Source: Pseudomonadota bacterium (lineage in GTDB: Bacteria; Pseudomonadota; Alphaproteobacteria; Rhizobiales; Hyphomicrobiaceae). From it: a stretch of 12,830 nucleotides of DNA. This document shows positions 6,461 through 12,830 of the stretch, piece by piece. A program made the translations under genes and the position numbers. The stretch is taken from assembly GCA_023426855.1 (NCBI GenBank), contig JAEZBU010000292.1, forward strand, positions 1 to 12,830, given 5' to 3'. The notes beneath the pieces were generated by a model, which had not been told where the DNA came from, searched no databases, and saw only the letters and a program-made list of their open reading frames with translations. Each line of letters opens with the position of its first letter. The stretch's first letter is position 1.

Positions 6461-6468
6461 ATAGGCCG

Positions 6469-7488
6469 ATGTCGCTTCTCGCAAAGTTTGAACGCTACCC
6501 GCTCACTTTCGGACCGACGCCGATAGAGCATTTGCCCCGGCTGTCTGAGGCGCTGGGCGGCAACGTGCAGATCTACGCCAAGCGCGACGACTGCAATTCC
6601 GGTCTCGCCATGGGTGGCAACAAGCTGCGCAAGCTCGAATACATCGTTCCCGACGCCATCGCGTCCGGTGCCGATACGCTGGTGTCGATCGGCGGCGTGC
6701 AGTCGAACCACACGCGCATGGTTGCTGCCACGGCCGCCAAACTGGGCATGAAGTGCGTGGTGATCCAGGAGAAGTGGGTGCCGCATTACGATGCCGTCTA
6801 CGACCGCGTCGGCAATATTCTGATGACGCGGCTGATGGGAGCCGACAGCCGGCTGGTGGACGAGGGCTTCGACATTGGCATCCGCAAGAGCTGGGAAGAC
6901 GCCATCCAATCCGTCAAGGATGCAGGCGGCAAGCCGTACCCCATTCCGGCTGGCGCTTCGGTGCACAAGTACGGTGCGCTCGGCTACGTCGGGTTCGCCG
7001 AGGAGGTGGCCAAGCAGGAAGCCGAACTCGGTTTCACCTTCGACTACATCATCGTCTGCGTCGTCACCGGCTCCACGCAGGGCGGCATGATCGTCGGCTT
7101 TGCGGCGCAGAACCGTGCCGACCGGGTGATCGGCATCGATGCGTCGGCGACGCTCGCGCAGACCCGCGCGCAGGTTCGCCAGATCGTCGACAACACGGCA
7201 GAACTGGTCGGCCTCGGTCGCGCCATCCGCGACGATGAGATCGTCATCAATCCGGACTACGCCTATCCCGCCTATGGCGTCCCGTCGGAGGAGACCAACG
7301 ATGCGATCCGGCTCGCGGCGCGCACGGAGGCGATGATCACCGACCCGGTCTACGAGGGAAAATCGATGCAGGGCATGATCGATCTAACCCGCAAGGGCTT
7401 CTTCCCTAAGGGCTCCAAGGTGCTCTATGCGCACTTAGGTGGTGCGCCGGCGCTCAATGGTTACAGCTACTATTACAAGGAAGGCTGA
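6469..7488 (+). CDS. acdS: 1-aminocyclopropane-1-carboxylate (ACC) deaminase
   Basis: A 339-residue PLP enzyme that opens the ring of ACC, the plant ethylene precursor, to 2-oxobutanoate and ammonia. It provides nitrogen and lowers ethylene in associated plants. It matches Pseudomonas ACC deaminase nearly end to end with an offset of one: Lys52 (PLP lysine, in GGNKLRK), Ser79 (in GVQSNHT), Tyr269, Tyr295 and Glu296 (in DPVYEGKSM), and Leu323 (in YAHLGG). The Glu and Leu are the residues that separate true ACC deaminases from D-cysteine desulfhydrases, which have Ser and Thr there. ATG 6469 is chosen because GGAG (6457-6460) lies 8 nt upstream and the product then matches the ~338-residue family; an in-frame start at 6382 would add an unconserved tail. 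It is divergent from the Lrp-type regulator and ends at a strong terminator. Probably monocistronic and AcdR-controlled. Confidence 0.95.
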   Translation: MSLLAKFERYPLTFGPTPIEHLPRLSEALGGNVQIYAKRDDCNSGLAMGGNKLRKLEYIVPDAIASGADTLVSIGGVQSNHTRMVAATAAKLGMKCVVIQEKWVPHYDAVYDRVGNILMTRLMGADSRLVDEGFDIGIRKSWEDAIQSVKDAGGKPYPIPAGASVHKYGALGYVGFAEEVAKQEAELGFTFDYIIVCVVTGSTQGGMIVGFAAQNRADRVIGIDASATLAQTRAQVRQIVDNTAELVGLGRAIRDDEIVINPDYAYPAYGVPSEETNDAIRLAARTEAMITDPVYEGKSMQGMIDLTRKGFFPKGSKVLYAHLGGAPALNGYSYYYKEG

Positions 7489-7551
7489 GTGCCAGCGCGC
7501 AAGGCCGTCTGACGGCGGCCCGCGGAAATATTGCAACACCTGATCCTGAGC

Positions 7552-7590
7552 AGACCGGCAGGCCAAATGATTGGTCTGCCGGTCTTTTTT
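7552..7590 (+). terminator. Rho-independent terminator of acdS
   Basis: AGACCGGCAG (7552-7561) pairs perfectly with CTGCCGGTCT (7576-7585). The stem continues inward through GCCAA/TTGGT with one G-U pair to a 4-nt loop ATGA, making about 15 bp. A run of six T (7585-7590) follows. It lies 64 nt past the acdS stop and should isolate acdS from the VOC genes. Confidence 0.92.
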
Positions 7591-7619
7591 GTGCGCGACG
7601 TTGTCGTCATCGTTGCGCC

Positions 7620-7635
7620 GATTTCTCGCGAAATC
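7620..7635. promoter_or_regulatory. Dyad upstream of the VOC gene pair, possible operator
   Basis: GATTTC (7620-7625) and GAAATC (7630-7635) form a perfect 6-bp inverted repeat with a 4-nt centre. It lies about 100 nt before the first VOC gene, within the 7591-7733 stretch that should hold that unit's promoter. No clear -35/-10 pair was recognised. Function is a guess from position and symmetry. Confidence 0.25.
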
Positions 7636-7733
7636 CTGGCTGGACAAAAAATCGACGGTCGTTGTCGGCTGGCGATGGCCCGGATCGTCCTTGCTGCATC
7701 GCGTTCATGAATAGCGCAGCAACGGAGGAACAG

Positions 7734-8153
7734 ATGTCCAGTTCATCGCCTGAGCAGATAAACATGCCGGATGTGCGCGGCGGGATCGTGCCATATCTGA
7801 CCGTCGATGGCGCGACGAAAGCGGCCGATTTCTACACCAAGGCGTTCGGCGCCCAGGAAGTGTTTCGCCAGCCTCCTGACGAACAGGGGCGGACCATGCA
7901 TGTTCACCTCTACCTCAACAACGGCTCTCTGATGCTGTGCGACGCGTATCCGGAGCACGGACACGTGCTGAGCGATCATCAGGGTTACACCCTGCATTTG
8001 AAGGTCGCGGGCGTCGATACGTGGTGGCAACGCGCCGTCGATGCCGGCTGCGAGATCGTCCTGCCGTTGCAGGAAATGTTTTGGGGCGAGCGATACGGCC
8101 AACTGCGCGATTCGTTCGGCGTGCTCTGGTCGATGAGCGAGCCGAGCGCATAA
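7734..8153 (+). CDS. VOC-superfamily (PhnB/glyoxalase-like) protein
   Basis: A 139-residue protein of the vicinal oxygen chelate fold, PhnB-like subgroup. It shows the family opening IVPYLTVDGATKAADFYTKA (residues 18-37), the central HVHLYLNNGSLMLCD stretch and the closing WGERYGQLRDSFGVLWSM. Members include glyoxalases, antibiotic-binding proteins and many of unknown role, so no substrate is assigned. ATG 7734 is chosen because a strong GGAGGA (7724-7729) precedes it; starts at 7662 or 7707 would only add an unconserved tail. The next gene begins 42 nt after its stop on the same strand and is also a VOC protein, so the two are probably cotranscribed. Confidence 0.82.
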   Translation: MSSSSPEQINMPDVRGGIVPYLTVDGATKAADFYTKAFGAQEVFRQPPDEQGRTMHVHLYLNNGSLMLCDAYPEHGHVLSDHQGYTLHLKVAGVDTWWQRAVDAGCEIVLPLQEMFWGERYGQLRDSFGVLWSMSEPSA

Positions 8154-8195
8154 CAACTGGCAGAGAACCGTAAAACAGCAGGCAGGAGAGTGCCC

Positions 8196-8678
8196 GTGGG
8201 CAGTAACCAGAAAATCAGGACATTCCTATGGTTCGATAACAATGCCGAGGAAGCGGTCGACTTCTACGTTTCGGTTTTCAAGAACGCGCGCATTGGCACC
8301 ATCATGCGTTGCGGCGACGCCGGCCCTTGGCCGAAAGGCACCGTGCTGACCATCAATTTCGAACTCGATGGGCAGGAATTCATCGCGATGAACGGCGGGC
8401 CGCAATTCAAGTTCACGGAAGCCATTTCGCTGTTCGTGACCTGCGAAACGCAGGAGGAGATCGACTATTATTGGGATCGCCTCAGCGACGGTGGTGCCAC
8501 CGTGGCCTGCGGCTGGCTGAAGGACAAGTTCGGCCTATCCTGGCAGGTTGCGCCGCGCGGGCTGCTGGAGATGCTGCAGGACGAGGATACAGCGCGCGCG
8601 GATCGGGTGATGCAGGCGATGAGGCAGATGATCAAGCTCGACATCGCGACGTTGCAGCGGGCTTACGAGCAGACTTAG
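8196..8678 (+). CDS. VOC-superfamily protein, 3-demethylubiquinone methyltransferase-like (PF06983 type)
   Basis: A 160-residue PhnB-type VOC protein. It carries the family opening TFLWFDNNAEEAVDFYVSVF, then FELDGQEFIAMNGGP, and DKFGLSWQVAPRGLLEML near the end. Annotations as 3-demethylubiquinone 3-methyltransferase for this family are historical; no methyltransferase motif is present and the function is unknown. GTG 8196 is preferred because AGGAG (8184-8188) lies 7 nt before it; GTG 8190 is too close to that site. It follows the other VOC gene by 42 nt, a probable two-gene operon. Confidence 0.82.
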   Translation: MGSNQKIRTFLWFDNNAEEAVDFYVSVFKNARIGTIMRCGDAGPWPKGTVLTINFELDGQEFIAMNGGPQFKFTEAISLFVTCETQEEIDYYWDRLSDGGATVACGWLKDKFGLSWQVAPRGLLEMLQDEDTARADRVMQAMRQMIKLDIATLQRAYEQT

Positions 8679-8688
8679 CGGATCCCGC

Positions 8689-8728
8689 TCACATCGCGGG
8701 CGGAAAACACGACCGCCGCGCGATGTGA
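8689..8728. terminator. Large hairpin after the VOC genes, possible terminator
   Basis: TCACATCGCG (8689-8698) pairs perfectly with CGCGATGTGA (8719-8728). GGCGG (8699-8703) pairs with CCGCC (8713-8717) past a single bulged G, leaving a 9-nt loop. The total is 15 bp, starting 10 nt after the VOC stop. The downstream stretch TCTTGATTTTG is T-rich but broken, so intrinsic termination may be partial. It also sits 33 bp before the DUF1772 gene, so it could separate or attenuate that gene. Confidence 0.55.
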
Positions 8729-8761
8729 TCTTGATTTTGACGACTGCGGGAGATCGCTGCG

Positions 8762-9247
8762 ATGGTTTGGGCGCTCACGATTGCAGCCACGCTGGGCACA
8801 GGAATGATGGCCGGCTTGTTCTTTATCTTTTCCGCCACGATCATGACTGCGCTCGGCCGGTTGCCGCCATCCAGCGGCATCTCGGCGATGCAGTCGATCA
8901 ACGTCGTTATTCTCAATCCGTGGTTCTTCCTGGTTTTCTTCGGCACGGCGGCAGCAAGCCTCGTACTCGGTATCGTCGCCCTGCTCGATATGCGTGCGGC
9001 TGGTTCATCGGCCATCATGCTGGCGGCGCTGCTTTATCTCGTCGGCGGCATCGCCGTGACGATCATCTGCAATGTTCCGTTGAACGACAGACTGGCGATC
9101 GTCGAGCCAGGAAGCGAGCAAGCCGTCACGGTTTGGGCGCACTACCTGGATGTGTGGACCAAGTGGAACCACGTCCGTACGATGAGTTGCCTTGCTTCGG
9201 CGGTGCTATTCACGATCGGGACGGCCCAAAGGTGGAGCGCTGCTTGA
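8762..9247 (+). CDS. DUF1772 (anthrone oxygenase-like) four-helix membrane protein
   Basis: A 161-residue inner-membrane protein with four predicted helices at about 2-25, 52-73, 82-104 and 140-154. The conserved NVPLND (104-109) and the W-x2-WNHVRT stretch (132-140) before the last helix are hallmarks of DUF1772. Some fungal members act as anthrone oxygenases, but bacterial ones are mostly uncharacterised, so no reaction is assigned. GGGAG (8748-8752) lies 9 nt before the ATG. It follows the VOC genes on the same strand but is separated from them by an 83-bp gap with a strong hairpin. It is convergent with tamB, whose stop lies 44 bp away; no clear terminator is visible between them. Confidence 0.8.
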   Translation: MVWALTIAATLGTGMMAGLFFIFSATIMTALGRLPPSSGISAMQSINVVILNPWFFLVFFGTAAASLVLGIVALLDMRAAGSSAIMLAALLYLVGGIAVTIICNVPLNDRLAIVEPGSEQAVTVWAHYLDVWTKWNHVRTMSCLASAVLFTIGTAQRWSAA

Positions 9248-9291
9248 AGAATCGCACCGGCCGGCGGAGCCTGTACGAGCACACGGCGACC

Positions 9292-12200
9292 TTAGTAATC
9301 CCACTCCACGCCGATGCCGACCTTGCTGTTGCCGTCAGCGCCGAGTTCGCCGCGCGCCTTCAGGCTTTTCGTCAGCTCATGATCAATGATCACGCGGCTG
9401 GAATCTACCGACGTGCCGCCGCGCACGCCGATATAAGTTTTGTCGTTGACGTAGCTGCCGGCTGAAACTGTTGGATCACCCTTCTGATCGGTGCCGACGT
9501 CGAGCACGTCGATGCCGAGCGAGCTCTTGAGCTGATCGAACACACCTGGACCGCTCGACAGGCCGCCGATCTTGTCGATCTCGCCAGCAAGCTGCGCGAG
9601 CTGCATCGGCGAGAGCCCTGCCAGATCCTTGTTGAACAGCAGTCGCGCCACGACCTCGTCTTCCGGCAACTCCGGGATCGAGGAGAACTTGAACACGGGG
9701 TTGGAGGCGCTTCCGGTTATGGTGACGACGACTGTGACATCGCCTGCCGGTGCCGAGGCTTCCATGTCCAGCAGCGGTTCGACCGATCCGGCGAAGAAGA
9801 TGTTGCCGCGCTTGAAATCCAATTGCCGGCCGAGGATCGACAGCCGCCCGCGCTGCATCGCGAACGCACCGTCGGCGACCGGGTGCGCGGCCGTGCCCTG
9901 CACTTTGAGATCGCCGCCGAGTTGGGCATCGACGCCGCGACCGCGGACGAAGATGCGATTGGCCGCGTTGATGCGCATGTCGATAGCGACCCGCATGGCC
10001 TCGGTGTTGCTCTTGGGCTCGCGTTGATCCTGCTCGGGCTTTTTGAGGTGCGCCGGCGCGTTCACGTGCTTCAGTTCGAGGTTGGCCACCGATTGCGGCA
10101 TCTGGCTTGGAACGGTGACATCCAGGCGCTTCAGGTGCAACGCACCGGTTGCCGCAAGTGACGCCAGCGTTCCGCGCACATCGATGGTGCCGTCGATCTC
10201 GCCGGCCATGATACGGCGGTCGTCGAATTTCAGTCCCGCAAGATTGGTCGAGATCTGCATGCCGACTGGCCCGTTGCGCGGGTAAGTAATCTCTCCGCTG
10301 ATTTTCAGCGCGCCGCCGCGTCGGCTGGTGGCGTCCACGGACTCAATGGTCGTGCGGCTTTCCGTTATGCGGATTTGTCCGGCGATGTTGTGCAGACGCA
10401 GGCCGCTTTCGGGATCGTCTAGCGTCGCGTCGGCAAGACGGAGTGTGCCGTTCACGGTTGGGGTGGTGACTGTTCCTCCAACGTCGGCGTTGAGCACTGC
10501 GCGACCGCCGAGCCGTGCGGCCCGCGTCGCCAGCGCGCCGTTACCGAGGGCGAGCGGCAGATCGCCCGTGATGCGCGCCTTGATCGCCTGCTTGTCACGC
10601 AGCGAAGCATTGCCGTCGACGGTAACGGCGAGGCGATCCGGCCCGCGCGCAGTGACGGTAGCGGTGACGTTCTGGCCGGCCAGGCGCGCTTTGAGATCGA
10701 TGTTCAAAGACGGCAGATGCTGTGCCCGCGTGGCGGCGGCTGCGGCATTGGCCCAGGTGATTTGTGCGTCGGCTTGCGGCACGGCGGCTGTGCCGCGCAC
10801 CGTGATCCGGCCGTCGATCGCGCCTTCAAGCCGCAAGGCTTCAACGAACGCGTCCGCGATGTCGACCGGCAATTTGCGCAGCGTTACGTCAATGGCGAGC
10901 TGCTCGCCCGCCGTCCCGGAAACCTCGGCAGATCCGCTGCCCGCTGACAGCACAAGCTTGTCGATCCGCGTCGTGCCATCCGCGATGGACACCTTGGCCG
11001 GGGCCGCCAGGCGGATCGACCGTGACTGCTTGGTCAGCGCGGCCTGCGTGATGTCGATGTCGAGCGCATCGGCTTTCTGCGCCACCTGACCGCCCGCCGT
11101 GACGCGCCCACCGTTGACATTGGCCGCTGTCGTAAAGCGCACGACACCGTCCGCGCCCGAGGCATCGAGACGGAGATCGCCGATCTGCAACCCGTCAGAC
11201 GTGAGGTTTTGCAGGCGTACCTCAGCCTTGCCATTGGCCGCCGCAAGATAGTTCTTGAAATCGCCCGTCGCCTGGAAACCGCGCAACCTGATATCGCCTA
11301 AGCGTATGGCATTGGCGCGTCCGCTGAAGGCCAGCGCCGGCGCGCCTTCATCCTCGCTCAGTTCGACGGAGAGCGACGCCGTCCCATCGACCGGTTGTCC
11401 TGCCAGCAACGCGATATCGGCCAGTGTTGGCGCATCCAGTGTAAGTTGTCCCACTGGTGTGCCATTTGCCAACGTACGGACGTTGCCGTGCGCGCGGATC
11501 ACGCCGAACGACACATCGAGATCGTTGACGGAAGCCGTGCCCTCGGCCGTGGTTGCGAACGTCGTTCGTGCCGAGAGTTTCTTGTCCGCCAGCGCCGCCG
11601 ACATTTCGAGGGTGCCGCTATGGGCCGACAGGGACCCGCGGCCTTCAAGTTTCGCGGTCGGTGTGCTCACCGGACGACCATGCAGCGTCACCTGCTCGCC
11701 TTCCAGAACCAGATTGCTGGTGAAGTCGCTCAGCGGACCTTTCAGCGCCGCCGTCATACGCGCCGAACCGGTTAACGCAGGGCTTAGAGGTGCCAGATCG
11801 GCGATCTGTCCTGCGACGTCGATCGCGATGGTACTGTCATCGATTTGACCGTTGGCGGTCGCAGTCACACCGTGGGCGGCAAACTTCAAGTCCTTGATGT
11901 TCAGCGCACCTGCCGTGCTGCCACCGATCTGCCCGCTGAGACGCGTGGTGCCGGACAGGAGCTGCGACACGCGCTCGTCCACGGCGTGAAGATCCTGGCC
12001 GCTGGCATCGATCGCCACGGTGAAATCGCCGGACTTGGTCTGGAACGACAGGCTGGTGCGCGCATCGAGCTTGCCGCCGAGCGGCTGTCCCGCCAGTGCC
12101 GAGAGCCGCGCCAAATCGGTCATGCTCACGTTGGCCTGCGCCGCCAGGGCTCCATCCGCGAAGCTGGCGTTTCCGATGAGTTCGCCCGCTGCCAGCGTCG

Positions 12201-12830
12201 CGGTGATTTGGTCGAGGGTGACTTTACCTTGATCGACAGAGCCGGCCACGCGCAATTCCGGCGCGGTGCCGATGGCCTCGGCCAATCCCGCGACGTCGCT
12301 TTCCAGTCCCGAGACAGCCGCGCGGAGGTTGAGGTCCGCGATCAAGAACGCCTGCTTGCCTGACTGATGGCCGCTGCCCGTGATCTCGAGCCGAGCCAAC
12401 GCGCCCGCGCTGCTGGTGATGGATTGGGCGACCGCCGCAACCTCGACGCGGCGCGGGCCACGGGTGTCCGGCACCGCGAGCTGCACATCGAGCACGCCGA
12501 GCGAAATCACCTCGTCCGGCGACAGGCGAAGTGCGACCGCGCTGCCGTCGGACCGCGCCACCTGGGCGTTGAGTTGGCCGTGGATATACGAACTGGCAGG
12601 ATCGAGACCGCCCGCTGCCGAGACCTGCATCGCATCGCTGCTTAGCGTCAGGCGTTCGGCATCTATGCGACCGTCGTCGGAGCGAAAGGCGATCAGATTG
12701 GCAGTGGTCTTGCCGGATAGCAGTTCGGCGATCGACGCGGGCAGGATCTGCTCAAGATAGCCTTCGATGGTCGCGGCGATGCGATGACGCTGCGCTGCGC
12801 GATCTATCTCGACGCCGCCCACCGCGAACG
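9292..12830 (-). CDS. tamB: TamB, translocation and assembly module inner-membrane protein (C-terminal ~1178 residues)
   Basis: A partial gene: the frame is open through the right edge, so the true start lies beyond 12830, and GTG 12822 is an internal Val. The visible part is a long chain of beta-strand-rich repeats of the AsmA/TamB type, expected to form a hydrophobic-grooved beta-taco spanning the periplasm. It ends in the diagnostic DUF490 domain, with VVARLLFNKDLAGLSPMQLA, then LGIDVLDVG, SAGSYVNDKTYIGVRGG and the terminal GVEWDY with a C-terminal aromatic residue. TamB works with the BamA-like TamA in outer-membrane protein assembly and, with other AsmA-like proteins, in phospholipid transport to the outer membrane. 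tamA often lies directly upstream, which here is outside the window. The protein looks intact in the visible part. It is convergent with the DUF1772 gene. Confidence 0.92.
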   Translation of the reverse strand, partial: FAVGGVEIDRAAQRHRIAATIEGYLEQILPASIAELLSGKTTANLIAFRSDDGRIDAERLTLSSDAMQVSAAGGLDPASSYIHGQLNAQVARSDGSAVALRLSPDEVISLGVLDVQLAVPDTRGPRRVEVAAVAQSITSSAGALARLEITGSGHQSGKQAFLIADLNLRAAVSGLESDVAGLAEAIGTAPELRVAGSVDQGKVTLDQITATLAAGELIGNASFADGALAAQANVSMTDLARLSALAGQPLGGKLDARTSLSFQTKSGDFTVAIDASGQDLHAVDERVSQLLSGTTRLSGQIGGSTAGALNIKDLKFAAHGVTATANGQIDDSTIAIDVAGQIADLAPLSPALTGSARMTAALKGPLSDFTSNLVLEGEQVTLHGRPVSTPTAKLEGRGSLSAHSGTLEMSAALADKKLSARTTFATTAEGTASVNDLDVSFGVIRAHGNVRTLANGTPVGQLTLDAPTLADIALLAGQPVDGTASLSVELSEDEGAPALAFSGRANAIRLGDIRLRGFQATGDFKNYLAAANGKAEVRLQNLTSDGLQIGDLRLDASGADGVVRFTTAANVNGGRVTAGGQVAQKADALDIDITQAALTKQSRSIRLAAPAKVSIADGTTRIDKLVLSAGSGSAEVSGTAGEQLAIDVTLRKLPVDIADAFVEALRLEGAIDGRITVRGTAAVPQADAQITWANAAAAATRAQHLPSLNIDLKARLAGQNVTATVTARGPDRLAVTVDGNASLRDKQAIKARITGDLPLALGNGALATRAARLGGRAVLNADVGGTVTTPTVNGTLRLADATLDDPESGLRLHNIAGQIRITESRTTIESVDATSRRGGALKISGEITYPRNGPVGMQISTNLAGLKFDDRRIMAGEIDGTIDVRGTLASLAATGALHLKRLDVTVPSQMPQSVANLELKHVNAPAHLKKPEQDQREPKSNTEAMRVAIDMRINAANRIFVRGRGVDAQLGGDLKVQGTAAHPVADGAFAMQRGRLSILGRQLDFKRGNIFFAGSVEPLLDMEASAPAGDVTVVVTITGSASNPVFKFSSIPELPEDEVVARLLFNKDLAGLSPMQLAQLAGEIDKIGGLSSGPGVFDQLKSSLGIDVLDVGTDQKGDPTVSAGSYVNDKTYIGVRGGTSVDSSRVIIDHELTKSLKARGELGADGNSKVGIGVEWDY

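Noticed and set aside
6382..6468. Longer acdS reading from an upstream in-frame start
   Set aside because: The extra 29 residues are not conserved in ACC deaminases, and the strong ribosome site is in front of ATG 6469.
6469..7488. D-cysteine desulfhydrase instead of ACC deaminase
   Set aside because: The discriminating positions are Glu296 and Leu323, as in ACC deaminases, not Ser and Thr.
9248..9291. CCGGCCGG palindrome between the DUF1772 gene and tamB as a bidirectional terminator
   Set aside because: The stem is tiny with no loop space and no T-run on either side.
9572..12760. Many plus-strand open frames across the tamB region
   Set aside because: They are Arg/Ser/Ala-rich shadows of the continuous tamB frame, with no family features or ribosome sites of note.
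1..12830. CRISPR arrays, tRNA genes, insertion sequences or integrase-type genes
   Set aside because: No repeat-spacer pattern, cloverleaf-like segment, transposase-like protein or flanking direct repeats were seen.

Overview
The window is GC-rich and densely coded. It looks like chromosome of an alphaproteobacterium, probably Hyphomicrobiales (Bradyrhizobiaceae-like). This is inferred from the ACC deaminase/Lrp regulator pair typical of plant-associated soil bacteria, the TamB protein and the style of the accessory genes. There are no rRNA or tRNA genes, insertion sequences or CRISPR arrays.

Left part (1-5825): the most notable region. A full-length radical-SAM, PLP-dependent lysine 2,3-aminomutase (187-1497, minus) is divergent from a 1379-residue Pls/PosA-type nonribosomal peptide synthetase (1686-5825, plus). 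The synthetase has an adenylation domain, a carrier domain, six membrane segments and three interleaved left-handed beta-helix (hexapeptide-type) domains, the layout of epsilon-poly-L-lysine synthetase. Its adenylation pocket carries a Glu expected for a basic amino acid, and the aminomutase keeps both Asp residues that mark lysine as substrate. Together they suggest a membrane-bound system making a cationic homo-polyamino acid from lysine, possibly from beta-lysine. The 188-bp gap between them holds a perfect-spacing sigma-54 (-24/-12) promoter facing the synthetase, inverted repeats upstream of it and two phased A-tracts, so expression is probably under enhancer-dependent, possibly nitrogen-linked, control. 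The first 48 bases may hold the start of another minus-strand gene beyond the aminomutase.

Middle (5850-7590): a divergent Lrp/AsnC regulator and ACC deaminase, matching the acdR-acdS arrangement. The deaminase has all diagnostic residues and is followed by a strong intrinsic terminator (7552-7590).

Right part (7734-12830): two consecutive VOC/PhnB-type small proteins, probably one operon; a large hairpin; a DUF1772 four-helix membrane protein; and, convergent with it, the C-terminal ~1178 residues of TamB, running off the right edge. These look like ordinary chromosomal genes with no visible link to the polyamino acid locus.
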